A program made the translations under genes and the position numbers. The notes beneath the pieces were generated by a model. The model was not told the origin of the DNA and ran no database searches. It saw nothing but the letters and a program-made list of their open reading frames with translations. From positions 1 to 64,000 of IMG/VR virus record IMGVR_UViG_3300019135_000009: 64,000 bases of DNA, one strand, 5' to 3'. Numbering within the stretch: the stretch's first letter is position 1; the number at the start of each line of letters is the position of its first letter. This DNA comes from a virus. Of the stretch, positions 43,255 through 51,911 are shown one piece after another.

Positions 43255-43902
43255 TTTATCTACCTCCTTATCATTTGATAGAGACGCTTTAAGATCGCTC
43301 ATCATTTTGGAAAACTCCCGTTTAAAAGAGTCTTTATCTAGTGAATAAGCTGTTATACTCGCGTCTTCAAACGCAGGTTCTACATCGTCTCCTAAGATAC
43401 ATAGAGCTGAAAATGTGAAGTTACTTATTTGATATGCTTCTTGAGTATCATCCCAATTGCCATCGATAACCTCAATCTCCATTGACTGACCTTTACCTTT
43501 TTCGATAACACTATATGCTTCTTCGTATCTTCCAGTCCATAAATAACATCCATCAATAGAAAGATATTCACGAGTTAATCCATCTCGTCCTTTGACTTCT
43601 TCCCAAGTATAAGTAGCTGATTCAGGAACAACACCATAAGGTTTTGTCGTATGTATAAACTTGTAAGAATCTAAGTCAACTGCTCCTCCATGACCTTTAA
43701 AGTCTTCCGCGGCCTCACTAAACTCTCCAACTATGGGGATATTTTTTAGAGTAGGAAGAGCCTTTTCAACAGCTTCTTTTGTAATTATTGACATATTTCT
43801 ATTCTTTCCTGTATATAAAACACGAACCCTACAAGTTGAGAAAAGAGGGTTGACCTGTTTAACATCACTAATACTTGCTTGAAAATCTAATCTTTTACTC
43901 AC
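42607..43902 (-). CDS. Prohead protease fused to scaffold, 431 aa
   Basis: GTG 43902 follows AGGAGGTGAGAA. Residues 1-200 resemble prohead maturation proteases: RVRVLYTGKNRNMSIITKEAVEKALPTLKNIPIVGEF, a candidate His in FKGHGGAVDLD and a candidate Ser in KGQSMEIEVID. Residues about 215-370 are an acidic, coiled-coil scaffold (SSEEDNDGKDDQPENEDQ region then LEDEIDNLKAELSDAQTELEKLREF), and the C-terminus is basic. Protease and scaffold in one polypeptide is known in several siphophages. The in-frame internal start at 43254 would release the scaffold half alone. A degenerate operator-like core (42602-42615) overlaps the stop codon. Confidence 0.75.
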   Translation of the reverse strand: MSKRLDFQASISDVKQVNPLFSTCRVRVLYTGKNRNMSIITKEAVEKALPTLKNIPIVGEFSEAAEDFKGHGGAVDLDSYKFIHTTKPYGVVPESATYTWEEVKGRDGLTREYLSIDGCYLWTGRYEEAYSVIEKGKGQSMEIEVIDGNWDDTQEAYQISNFTFSALCILGDDVEPAFEDASITAYSLDKDSFKREFSKMMSDLKASLSNDKEVDKMDLKKLLEKYSTSMEELTEKGLNFEEISEDELEAKIIEVLETEKPDEDNSKDDQKDASSEEDNDGKDDQPENEDQKEPENVEPKNDQKENAQVKSLEDEIDNLKAELSDAQTELEKLREFKLKVEKAEHESKVQKIFNDFQLTESDVKDLDIHKFSIEEIEEKCYAILGRKLANKKNFSTKSNSSIHLPLLNGERKREDSPSHPYGELFDDFNTN

Positions 43903-43931
43903 CCTTATTTCTCACCTCCTTTCAGTAAGTT

Positions 43932-45437
43932 TTATGAATTAGGCTTATCTCTGTCTCTCGATGTCTCATCGGCTATGTCCGCGTCATCTTTTTTCGGTCG
44001 TCCTTCATCACCACTTTGGTTACTACTTACCGATGCAGGATCACTCATTGTATGAGAACTTTGAAGAGGAATCCATTCTTCATGCATCTTCAATAGATCA
44101 TTTTCTAAGAAGCTCATATTCATAACTTCGATAGGGTCTAACCCAACAGTGGCACTCAGATGGTTTTTAACAGGAACGCCATATTGAGCATTTTCTAAGT
44201 ACATCTTATACATTTCGCCTTGGTTAAACCTTGTTACAGGAAGAATGCTCACGTTGAACATTAAATCTTTAAATTGACTTTTTAGATATCGATTCAACCA
44301 TCTTTCAATTTGAGTCAATAATTGAAAAACAATTTCCTCGTCTGACTTGATTGACATAGCCAATCCTGCGGACGAATTATTATCAGAAGAGAAGAGGAGC
44401 TGAGAAACACCCGTTCCTTCCCAAAAGTCTCTAGTTGCCTTTCCAACGCCATCATTATCTGCTTTATTTTCTTTAAATGTAATAGGATCAATTTCCATTG
44501 GGGAAGTGATAACTCCGACATTCTCAGGAACTACATCCGATGCTTGGTTATGGAAGAACATCATGAAATCTTTATCAATTAAGAAGTCATTATTATTATC
44601 TGAATCTGTACGCATAGGGAGTTTTTGTGCAAGAACCATGTAATTTCCCAATTTTTCTTTGTCTTTGCGTAGTTCTTTAAATCCTTCGATATCAAATACA
44701 GAATCAAAAACACCAGCAAAAGGAGGGAAGATTTCTAGCATATCTTCATTTACTTTTATACAAATGGTATTCTTCGCATCCAACTCTACCCATTTTGAAA
44801 TTTTAGGATTCTTTTCTTTTAAGGCTTTCCATTCTCGATACTTGTATTGAATCTCATCTGCCCATTTATAGAGTTGGTCTTCATTTTTTTCAAAGCTAGA
44901 CATGTCGATACTATAATTCAAAACCCCATCTTCAACAGATGACAACTTACAGATTTCAAAAGGCATTTGCTGTATGTGAAAAGACTTTGTACCTTCCTTA
45001 TGTATGTATCCATAAAATATATCTTCACGAAAGGCCACACTTAAAACTTTCGTCATCTCATGTCTGAGGTTCATAAGTTTTACAAGCTCGCCAATCTCTA
45101 CATACTGTTTCATCACTTTGGTTTTATTCATTTTTCTTATTTCTTTGATCGGAGGCACAACATGGGCGAATGTTGCCATTCCAGCAAAATGCTTCAATAG
45201 ACGTTGATATTGAGGTGATTTTGCCCAAATTAATAAAGATATTTCGCGAAGTTTTTCTTGATTCTTTTCATCTTTATAATTTTCAATTATTTCGCGAACT
45301 TCACTTTGCTTATACTTTTTGAGAAACTTTCTTCCAGACTTACTGCTGGACAGATCGTTAATAATTAATTTGGCAAATTCCTCTTTCTTAAAAGACACCA
45401 CAGAAGGTCTAACTACTTCTTCAATTTTCTCGGTCAA
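43932..45437 (-). CDS. Portal protein
   Basis: 501 residues from TTG 45437 (TTAGGAGGTG ends 7 bases upstream); a GTG at 45446 overlaps that site. A phage portal pattern: helical N-terminus, stem-like region (WVELDAKNTICIKVNEDMLEIFPPFAGVFDSVFDIEGF), SNNSSAGLAMSIKSDEEIVFQLLTQIERWLNRYL and a crown with MNMSFLENDLLKMHEEWIPL. It starts 13 bases after the terminase and ends 30 bases ahead of the protease gene. Twelve copies would form the DNA entry vertex. Supported by position and length. Confidence 0.8.
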   Translation of the reverse strand: MTEKIEEVVRPSVVSFKKEEFAKLIINDLSSSKSGRKFLKKYKQSEVREIIENYKDEKNQEKLREISLLIWAKSPQYQRLLKHFAGMATFAHVVPPIKEIRKMNKTKVMKQYVEIGELVKLMNLRHEMTKVLSVAFREDIFYGYIHKEGTKSFHIQQMPFEICKLSSVEDGVLNYSIDMSSFEKNEDQLYKWADEIQYKYREWKALKEKNPKISKWVELDAKNTICIKVNEDMLEIFPPFAGVFDSVFDIEGFKELRKDKEKLGNYMVLAQKLPMRTDSDNNNDFLIDKDFMMFFHNQASDVVPENVGVITSPMEIDPITFKENKADNDGVGKATRDFWEGTGVSQLLFSSDNNSSAGLAMSIKSDEEIVFQLLTQIERWLNRYLKSQFKDLMFNVSILPVTRFNQGEMYKMYLENAQYGVPVKNHLSATVGLDPIEVMNMSFLENDLLKMHEEWIPLQSSHTMSDPASVSSNQSGDEGRPKKDDADIADETSRDRDKPNS

Positions 45438-45449
45438 ATCTTTCACCTC

Positions 45450-47168
45450 CTAATCCCATCCTCTGATTTTCATTTTTGGTTTTCTAACTGCGAAGAACCC
45501 TTTTGCATCAACCGTTTCTCTTTTTCTTTGTTGATTTTTCTGTTCTTCAAGATAAATATAATAAAGTCCATAAGAAACAGCAGAGTATCTATCCTTTTCC
45601 ATGCTTTTAGAAACTCTCTTTACAACTGTTTTATTTCCTCTGGCTTCATATATTAAATTCATAACTTCATCCACAAACAAACCAGTTTCTACATGAGGAA
45701 CAAGTTGATCCGCTAATTTTTCAAAGTCTTTTTCTTTAGATTTTTCTTTAATTGTTGAATCAGAAACTAACAGTTTTAAATCATGATTGGATATTACCGC
45801 CATGAAGTTGTTGTGGATATTTGAAGCATTTGTTTCTTTTGTATTAGACATAACATTAAAGATAAGAGGGAGGGAGTTGGGGAGTTTATACTTTTGATAA
45901 GTCCCATCATCATTTACGACTGAGTAAGAAGGGTACTTATCTTCTTTAACCAAATAATCCAACAATCCGCGGCCAAGGCCGTTACCATCGACAACAACCA
46001 TTGATGCGTTAAACTTTTCCACTAATTCTTTTATGTAAATACTTTGATCTTCAAAGTGCATATTTCCTTTATAGGTATGAACATTTACTAATTGCTTAAA
46101 GTAGGTTCCGTTTCCCCTAGGAATCAACTTAAATATTGCAATTGCTGTGGTAGCTGTATTCTTTCTCTCTGAACGCGCAACATCAACAGCTATTACATAT
46201 TTATGATCACCTTTGGCGGCACTAAATTCTGCTTTCGTAAGAACTCGGCATTTTTCTAAATCCTTGAGTTGTACTAAACTATTTTCACTTGAACCTGTCC
46301 ATACGCTCATATATTCACGTGCAAATTGAAGAGGAGACATAGAAGGGTCAGACCTGACCTCTTCGATATAGTCTGGATCAAGCTGTTCAAACATTACTGG
46401 CAAAGAATAATCATTACCGATTACGTAAGCGCTTTTTCCTCTAGCCATATCAACCATTACCGAGAATAATTGTTCCCAAGCGTATGACTGCCGTGATGAA
46501 GCGGTTGTAACATACATTAGTTGCTTATGTATTTCATGCTTTGAAACCTTTCCATCCGCACCCTTACGGTTGTTCGCTAATAGTGGGAGTAAAACTTCAC
46601 CAATAACTTCTCTATGCTTTTCCATTTGACATATTTCTTCGAAAGACAATCCGTGTCTACGAAGACCACGTGATCCTTGAGAAGCTACAACGATGTCAAG
46701 AACACTATTGTTCAAAAAGATTATTCTTGTATAATCTTTTGCGTCAGTATATTTTTTACATTCTTTTCTAAGTAGAGGAATGAAATTCCATATCTGTTCA
46801 ATATTCTGTTGCGCTATCTGACTAGCCTGATCTTTCTGTGGTGCAACCAGAGATAATTTAATTCCTGGGAAAAATATACATTTGAGATACATGGATAAAA
46901 TATTTAGAAATGATTTAGAAGTTCCCCTTGTAGCGGTGATATATACTTTCTTATATCTAGCCATTACTCTTAAAAAGATTCTTTGGAAGGGGTATAACTT
47001 AAATGTACTATCTTCTGGAAGAATGTAATCTATAAAACGATCGGGGTAGACTTGAAAGTAGGAAAGCATTTCTGCGAAATCAGGGAACATTTCATGAATA
47101 CTTTTACTTGAGTTTGTTCCTTTTACATTTTCTAACTCATCCCAAGTTTTCCACTTTTTATTGCTCAT
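45450..47168 (-). CDS. Terminase large subunit
   Basis: ATG 47168 is preferred (AGAGG 9 bases upstream); it overlaps the end of the upstream gene. The 572-residue protein has an ATPase domain with a Walker A-like ITATRGTSKSFLNIL, a LRRHGLSFEEICQM Walker B/catalytic Glu and a YVTTASSRQSYAWEQ coupling motif. The nuclease domain shows YVIAVDVARSERKNTATTAIAIF (first Asp), FNASMVVVDGNGLGRGLLDYL and a late FEKLADQL segment. It cleaves and translocates concatemeric DNA into proheads. The P-loop departs from the usual GxxGKS pattern, as in many phage terminases. Confidence 0.9.
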   Translation of the reverse strand: MSNKKWKTWDELENVKGTNSSKSIHEMFPDFAEMLSYFQVYPDRFIDYILPEDSTFKLYPFQRIFLRVMARYKKVYITATRGTSKSFLNILSMYLKCIFFPGIKLSLVAPQKDQASQIAQQNIEQIWNFIPLLRKECKKYTDAKDYTRIIFLNNSVLDIVVASQGSRGLRRHGLSFEEICQMEKHREVIGEVLLPLLANNRKGADGKVSKHEIHKQLMYVTTASSRQSYAWEQLFSVMVDMARGKSAYVIGNDYSLPVMFEQLDPDYIEEVRSDPSMSPLQFAREYMSVWTGSSENSLVQLKDLEKCRVLTKAEFSAAKGDHKYVIAVDVARSERKNTATTAIAIFKLIPRGNGTYFKQLVNVHTYKGNMHFEDQSIYIKELVEKFNASMVVVDGNGLGRGLLDYLVKEDKYPSYSVVNDDGTYQKYKLPNSLPLIFNVMSNTKETNASNIHNNFMAVISNHDLKLLVSDSTIKEKSKEKDFEKLADQLVPHVETGLFVDEVMNLIYEARGNKTVVKRVSKSMEKDRYSAVSYGLYYIYLEEQKNQQRKRETVDAKGFFAVRKPKMKIRGWD

Positions 47169-48132
47169 CTTCTTCATCCTCTAAGGAAAAGTCCATGTCA
47201 TCATAATCATTTTCGTTTAATTCTACTGGAGTTTCATCTACTTCATAAAATTCATCTAATTCTTGTTCAATTTCTTCTGGAAGCTCTGACAAGACTTGTT
47301 TCCCAACTAGTCTGTTGTAATAATTAGCGAGAGCAACTATCATTGCATCGACAACATCTTCTTCAAATGTAACAACGGGAGGTTTTCTAAATCCACGCTT
47401 TTCTACTTCCTCAAATATCTGAGAAAAGCTTCTAATTCCAGTTGCATCATCTAATCCTTGTCTATCCACAGGTCTAAACCCAGCGGATTTAGTCATATCT
47501 TCCATAGTTTTTGATAGCTTATTGTAATTGTTCCAATCACCAGCCTGTCTCAATCTGTCTCGTTCAACAGACAGGTAGGATAGTTGTTTTAATTGGTCTA
47601 TGTGAATAGAAGTGTTAATCTCATGAGTCTCCTTCATATCTGTATAAAACTTTTCCATCTGGAGATACTCATGCTTTTTATATCCAATACCCCATTTATC
47701 TACTAGATCATCTGAATACTCAATGAGTTTTCCCTGTTGGGTTTCGATAGTATCTGACAGCTTTGCTGTTTGCAGGTCTGTTGACTTTCCAATACCTTGT
47801 AGACCATCACTATCATCGAATGTTTTACCTTTTAATTGTTGGAGCGAATTAATCTTTCTAATGTATTCACCAAGGGCGTGTCTTCCAGACTGAACAGCTT
47901 CATTCCATATCTTTTCAACAAAGGGTTTGTCGATCTGTCTTAAAAAACCAATCACAGCTTCTATATCATCAACATCTACTTGTTCACGAACACAGTCACG
48001 ACAAATATTGATCATACCATCAGGGAATAGTGGACTATCTACTTTGTAAAAAAATGTGCTCGCTTTATCTTTCCCACAAGAACTACATTTTTTCTTAGGT
48101 TTTTCGTTGTTCCTTCGCCTTGAATTACTCAT
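47158..48132 (-). CDS. Probable terminase small-subunit-position protein with zinc finger, 324 aa
   Basis: ATG 48132 with GAAAGGAGCG upstream. The N-terminus has a treble-clef-like zinc site (CSSCGKDK, then CRDCV about 27 residues later). The centre is helical, with GRHALGEYIRKINSLQQLKG; the C-terminus is very acidic (DEFYEVDETPVELNENDYDDMDFSLEDEEDEQ). It lies immediately ahead of the large terminase, overlapping it by 11 bases, so it probably recognises packaging DNA as the small subunit. Size exceeds the usual small terminase. The call rests on position and zinc finger. Confidence 0.6.
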   Translation of the reverse strand: MSNSRRRNNEKPKKKCSSCGKDKASTFFYKVDSPLFPDGMINICRDCVREQVDVDDIEAVIGFLRQIDKPFVEKIWNEAVQSGRHALGEYIRKINSLQQLKGKTFDDSDGLQGIGKSTDLQTAKLSDTIETQQGKLIEYSDDLVDKWGIGYKKHEYLQMEKFYTDMKETHEINTSIHIDQLKQLSYLSVERDRLRQAGDWNNYNKLSKTMEDMTKSAGFRPVDRQGLDDATGIRSFSQIFEEVEKRGFRKPPVVTFEEDVVDAMIVALANYYNRLVGKQVLSELPEEIEQELDEFYEVDETPVELNENDYDDMDFSLEDEEDEQ

Positions 48133-48175
48133 ACATTCGCTCCTTTCTTTCGTTTATTTAAAAAAGACCATTATT

Positions 48176-48215
48176 AAAGCGTCTTAGTTAAAAGGGAGGA
48201 AAACTAAGACGCTTT
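48176..48215 (-). repeat. Perfect 14-bp inverted repeat ahead of the terminase/structural operon
   Basis: AAAGCGTCTTAGTT and AACTAAGACGCTTT enclose a 12-base pyrimidine-rich loop (minus strand TTCCTCCCTTTT). The hairpin lies in the 170-base gap ahead of the leftward packaging gene at 48132, with TTTTTT 10 bases past it on the minus strand. It is either a terminator for the upstream genes or a 5' control element of the late operon. I see no strong promoter in this gap. Confidence 0.7.
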
Positions 48216-48303
48216 GAAATGCTCTTTTCATAGAAAAAATACCTTCTATAGTTTATCGTGTTTTGAAACGGTTTTTGTACCACTTTTTAATAAAATGTTG
48301 TTT

Positions 48304-48720
48304 TTATACTTTGGTTTCAACTTGTAAGCCTAGTTTTTCAATTAATTTATCATCATCTGTATTATTAATCACATAGGTAAAAGTTTTTCCTCGTAATTTT
48401 GTATCTAAATCTTTAGCAGTGTTGTGAAGATTAATAATTGTAATAGTAGTATTCCCCTTTGTAAATATGATATCATCACCACATCTTTGATACTCATCGG
48501 ATTTACCTAGTAAATTTCGAAACGTTTCATATGTATTACAGACCCCATTGAAATCTTTTTCGAATACAATAATCGACTCTTTTTCTTGTTTAGGAAACAA
48601 AAGATTATGCAGTAATTGAATGGATTCTTCGATCATATCCTCTGCTTTCAAAATACCCTTATCACTCATTCTCATCAATAGATTAATATAATCTATTAAC
48701 TCCTGTGGTCTTGTTGTCAT
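48304..48720 (-). CDS. Hypothetical protein, 138 aa
   Basis: Not recognised. ATG 48720 with AAAGGAATGAATAGTC upstream. Alpha/beta with an N-terminal helical part (ELIDYINLLMRMSDKGILKAEDMIEESIQLLHNLL) and strands carrying DIIFTKGNTTITIINLHNTAKDL. It sits between the metallophosphoesterase gene and the terminase operon leader; no partner is obvious. Confidence 0.65.
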   Translation of the reverse strand: MTTRPQELIDYINLLMRMSDKGILKAEDMIEESIQLLHNLLFPKQEKESIIVFEKDFNGVCNTYETFRNLLGKSDEYQRCGDDIIFTKGNTTITIINLHNTAKDLDTKLRGKTFTYVINNTDDDKLIEKLGLQVETKV

Positions 48721-48745
48721 GACTATTCATTCCTTTATTATTTTT

Positions 48746-49984
48746 TTATCCAACCTTAATTCTCTTGATTTCAACGTCTCCATTTTCATCAACGATAATA
48801 ATTCCTTGAGAAGGAGAAGAGAGTTTCCTTAATTTATTTTTACTATAATCATCTGCGCCTTTTAGCGATCCTAATGTAACAATTCTTTTATCTAACCCCA
48901 CCTCGATATCTCTAAAACTATGATAATGACCCATTACAATCATGTCGTAAACAATATTATCCATCGCAGAATGTTTTGCCAAAAGAGATTCATCCTTAAG
49001 AGAGTCTCTATCTCCATGAATAAATTTTATATTACGCGAATTAATCTCCAATCGATATTCATAATCATCGGATTCATTAAAAGTAATCCTTTCAGTTTTT
49101 GTATTCTGAATAAATGACTTAATCGAATAGTTTATTGACTTTACTACATGATCTCCATCTATATTTTTTTCTTTGTCGACAATTCGATCGTGGTTTCCTG
49201 CAATTCCTGCATAAGAAACATTAAATCTTTTTTCAGCAAGAAACATTAGGAACTTGATAATTAAATCGGAAGCTCTTACAATTTGATCGGAAAATAGAAA
49301 TTCAACATTATATCCTTGATTAAATCTCATAGATGAATGCTCGATAACGTCACCCAAGTTAACAACATGAAGGTCTGTTATATTGTTCATATTTGCCTCT
49401 CTAATTATTTTAGAAGCATAGACACTCAGTCTTTCGAGTGCAATATTGAAATTATATTGATTTACATTAGTATCTACTAATGCACCTATATGTAGGTCAG
49501 ACAATCCAACAATCATTTTTTTGCCAGAAGAGGGGAGGGGAGAGGTTTCAATTTTTAAACTAGAGAAATCATAATTTTTGAAAGCGTTTCCAATTTGTTC
49601 AGCAACAATACTAAAATCAATTAGCTCTCTTTTCCCTTTATTAATTTCTCTTAAGACATTTTGATTCTCTCTTTTCTCATAAGATATTTCTCCAACTAAT
49701 TCTTTAATCGATTCAAGTTTATTATCAGTAACCATGTCCGCATGCTTTTGAACATCTGGAAGTTCTCCAATTGATTTTTGGTATGATTTAATCATGCATC
49801 GATAGGATTCGCTGTTTTCAGCATCATAGAACCCTTCTTTCTCCATTAGTTTAACTAATTGATTCCAAGAAGCCCGTCTAGATGGGGAAGCCTTTTGTAA
49901 TTCTTTTTTTATTCGAACAGCAGTTATCAAATGCTCCTCTGAAACAGTGATTAGCTCACCAGCTTTATTTGTATATGATCTCAT
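48746..49984 (-). CDS. Calcineurin-like metallophosphoesterase, 412 aa
   Basis: ATG 49984 with AAGGATG upstream. The C-terminal 260 residues show the full metallophosphoesterase motif set: VGLSDLHIGALVD (D-x-H), VVNLGDVIEHSS (GD), IAGNHDRIVD (GNHD), IKFIHGDRDSL and VMGHYHSFRDIE (GHxH), the SbcD/Mre11-like order. An N-terminal helical domain (residues 1-140) has no obvious match. Such phage enzymes cut nucleotides or DNA ends or act on signalling nucleotides; the substrate cannot be read here. Directly downstream of the Ro-like gene on the same strand, it may be part of the same RNA or DNA repair module. Confidence 0.8.
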   Translation of the reverse strand: MRSYTNKAGELITVSEEHLITAVRIKKELQKASPSRRASWNQLVKLMEKEGFYDAENSESYRCMIKSYQKSIGELPDVQKHADMVTDNKLESIKELVGEISYEKRENQNVLREINKGKRELIDFSIVAEQIGNAFKNYDFSSLKIETSPLPSSGKKMIVGLSDLHIGALVDTNVNQYNFNIALERLSVYASKIIREANMNNITDLHVVNLGDVIEHSSMRFNQGYNVEFLFSDQIVRASDLIIKFLMFLAEKRFNVSYAGIAGNHDRIVDKEKNIDGDHVVKSINYSIKSFIQNTKTERITFNESDDYEYRLEINSRNIKFIHGDRDSLKDESLLAKHSAMDNIVYDMIVMGHYHSFRDIEVGLDKRIVTLGSLKGADDYSKNKLRKLSSPSQGIIIVDENGDVEIKRIKVG

Positions 49985-50020
49985 TCTATATATTCATCCT
50001 TATCTTTTTATTAATACAAA

Positions 50021-50050
50021 ATAAGCCAAAGGCATCAGCCTCTGACTTAT
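50021..50050 (-). terminator. Imperfect hairpin between Ro-like and phosphoesterase genes
   Basis: ATAAG, CCA and AGGC elements pair imperfectly with GCCT, TG and CTTAT around an ATCA loop. On the minus strand the stem is followed by TTTTGTATT. It probably ends the Ro-like gene's transcript, with partial read-through. Confidence 0.55.
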
Positions 50051-50106
50051 CATTCTGCCTTCCCGACCACTCGCAGAAGCGAGAAATTATATACAGAAGG
50101 GACAGC

Positions 50107-51567
50107 CTAAGCTGTAACCTTTTGATAACGATCGCCACAGATGACATCTAGCATGAAGTCATATGGTGTTTTCCCATCAGAGTTTAACAACTGTGTTAAG
50201 ATACTTGGGGAGAATCCACTTACAAGCTGTACTCCAGCTTCGTTCATTGTCATAGGCGTATTGCTATACGCGTTCACATTCCAAAAAACAATGTTAGGTA
50301 AATCGTAGCCGTAGCTATTGAATTTTTCCTCCATATTTTTAAAGATATTTTTATTAGCTCCATCAACACAGTGGTTAAACTGCATATCTGAAATGATGTA
50401 AATCTTCTTTACTACTTCTTCGTTTGAGAGGTTGTTTTTCACTGCTACATCTAAGATTGTTTGAAGCGATTTTTCGATATTGGTACTCATACCCCAATCT
50501 GCATGTGAAATATTATTAACCTTTTCGACAATATTTGTTCCTTGAATCTTAACCAACTCTGGACGTTTACTAAATGTCATAAAATGATCTTTATAAGCAC
50601 CTTTATTTCTCTCAGCAATATACATCGCTAACGAGATAGCAACATTCATTGGTGTACCAGACATGCTTCCGCTTACATCAGCCATAACAATTGAATCTTC
50701 TGGTTTATCTCCAATATAGTTAGGAAGATTATTCCACTGCCCTTCGAACAGTTTAATTTCTTGTTCAGTGTAATGTGGAGTATCCCAATAATATGAGCCT
50801 AATATTTTTCCGACAATATCATTAGGGTATAGAGTTTTAGAATTTACTTTAACTCTATTTTCAGATAACATTTTTAAGAATGAGTCATATCGAATAGTGT
50901 CATTTCGTGAAAAAGCTTTTCGATAAACCATGTTTGCCTTGGAAGGAATCCTAGTATAATCAATATCTGCGTACATTCCCTTGGTAATTTTTGTTTCAAC
51001 TAAATCGATCTTTGATCTCAAAGATGATAAAAGTTTTCGATATTGTCTTGGCGTTACATCTAATACTTTTCGGAGAATTTTAGCATACTTCTTTGTCTTG
51101 GTACTCGATGCATTCTCACTTGGCATCCACTTTGCTAATAAAGATGGGTGTTCTGAATCCTTATCTGCAAGCAACTGTTTTTTGACAAGGTTAACAACTT
51201 CTTTTTGCACAGGCGTTTCAAGTAATTCCCACATATCATCCCATCTACCATATAAAGGAATCAAATGGAGATTTTTCACTAGAGAGTCCTTGTTATGTAC
51301 TGACAAATGTCGAAGGGCTAAGCGAAAAAATCTGCGTTCTCCTTGGCCCTGAGTGATATCACGAAGATAGAAGAGAGTCTTCATTGCTAAAGTTGCATCT
51401 TCTGCATGTGCTTTTGAGAACAATTTGACTACTTCGTCATCACTTTTATTTCTATAAGCTCCACCCATAGAAAATAAGTCTAGCACATCAGATTTGGTGC
51501 TTTTATAGGCTAATGCTCCATTTAGGGTTTCCGTTTTATTAAATTCATTTACTAAGTGATTTAACAT
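50107..51567 (-). CDS. Ro-like RNA-binding protein (TROVE/DUF2828-type repeats with C-terminal vWA)
   Basis: 486 residues. The N-terminal 300 residues are helical repeats including KTLFYLRDITQGQGERRFFRLALRHL (the R-D..G.GER block of TROVE/DUF2828 proteins) and a basic middle (SRKTK-like KTKKYAKILRKVLDVTPRQYRKLLSSL). The C-terminal vWA domain keeps its MIDAS: IVMADVSGSMSGTPM (DxSxS), HADWGMSTNIEKSL (Thr) and YIISDMQFN (Asp). Ro60-family rings bind misfolded RNAs and Y RNAs; in bacteria the partner is a tRNA-mimic YrlA RNA. The five RNA elements immediately upstream have that architecture. A degenerate operator-like core lies 70 bases ahead of the start. The assignment to TROVE or DUF2828 cannot be settled by eye. 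Confidence 0.75.
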   Translation of the reverse strand: MLNHLVNEFNKTETLNGALAYKSTKSDVLDLFSMGGAYRNKSDDEVVKLFSKAHAEDATLAMKTLFYLRDITQGQGERRFFRLALRHLSVHNKDSLVKNLHLIPLYGRWDDMWELLETPVQKEVVNLVKKQLLADKDSEHPSLLAKWMPSENASSTKTKKYAKILRKVLDVTPRQYRKLLSSLRSKIDLVETKITKGMYADIDYTRIPSKANMVYRKAFSRNDTIRYDSFLKMLSENRVKVNSKTLYPNDIVGKILGSYYWDTPHYTEQEIKLFEGQWNNLPNYIGDKPEDSIVMADVSGSMSGTPMNVAISLAMYIAERNKGAYKDHFMTFSKRPELVKIQGTNIVEKVNNISHADWGMSTNIEKSLQTILDVAVKNNLSNEEVVKKIYIISDMQFNHCVDGANKNIFKNMEEKFNSYGYDLPNIVFWNVNAYSNTPMTMNEAGVQLVSGFSPSILTQLLNSDGKTPYDFMLDVICGDRYQKVTA

Positions 51568-51635
51568 GATATCACTTCTCCTTTTTCTTCTTTTACATTC
51601 CGTAAAACTAAGAAATTATAATAAAACTATTATTG

Positions 51636-51652
51636 CATTATTAATTTGATTT
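51636..51652 (-). promoter_or_regulatory. Degenerate operator-like core ahead of the Ro-like gene
   Basis: Minus-strand core AAATCAAATTAATAATG between the last tRNA and the Ro-like gene. The aligned hexamers are weak (TCTAAA, AATAAT), so Ro-like expression may come mostly from read-through of the tRNA/Y-RNA transcript. Confidence 0.5.
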
Positions 51653-51666
51653 TTAGATAAAAAATA

Positions 51667-51738
51667 TATGAGCTATCGGATTCGAACCGATACCCGATGG
51701 GTGGAAACCATCGATACTACCTTTATACTAAGCCCACA
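51667..51738 (-). tRNA. tRNA-Gly (TCC)
   Basis: Cloverleaf with 7-bp acceptor stem containing two G-U pairs, anticodon stem GATGG/CCATC and loop TTTCCAC (anticodon TCC), T loop TTCGAAT. CCA not encoded. Confidence 0.85.
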
Positions 51739-51742
51739 TGAA

Positions 51743-51827
51743 CGGAGTGTAGAGGATTCGAACCTCTGCCACCTTACGGTGCTAACTGTTTAGCAAACAG
51801 TCCTCTTAACCACTTGAGTAACACTCC
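51743..51827 (-). tRNA. tRNA-Ser (GCT)
   Basis: Acceptor GGAGTGT/ACACTCC, anticodon stem ACTGT/ACAGT around TTGCTAA (anticodon GCT), long variable arm (GCACC/GGTGG), T loop TTCGAAT. CCA not encoded. Confidence 0.9.
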
Positions 51828-51832
51828 AAAGC

Positions 51833-51909
51833 TAGGCGCAATAATATCTGTCAAATTACCATAATTATTTTTAAATCTACACTATTAAGAATATTGCTGT
51901 ACGCGCCTA
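51833..51909 (-). ncRNA. Y-RNA-like element 1 (short form)
   Basis: Ends pair as TAGGCGC/GCGCCTA (7 bp). The 5' strand then bulges GTACAGC, the same length and ACAGC ending as the other four elements, and the helix resumes with AATA/TATT. The 77-base interior is AT-rich without tRNA arms. It lies two bases from element 2. Named here by resemblance to the terminal Ro-binding helix of Y RNAs. Confidence 0.6.
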
Positions 51910-51911
51910 TC

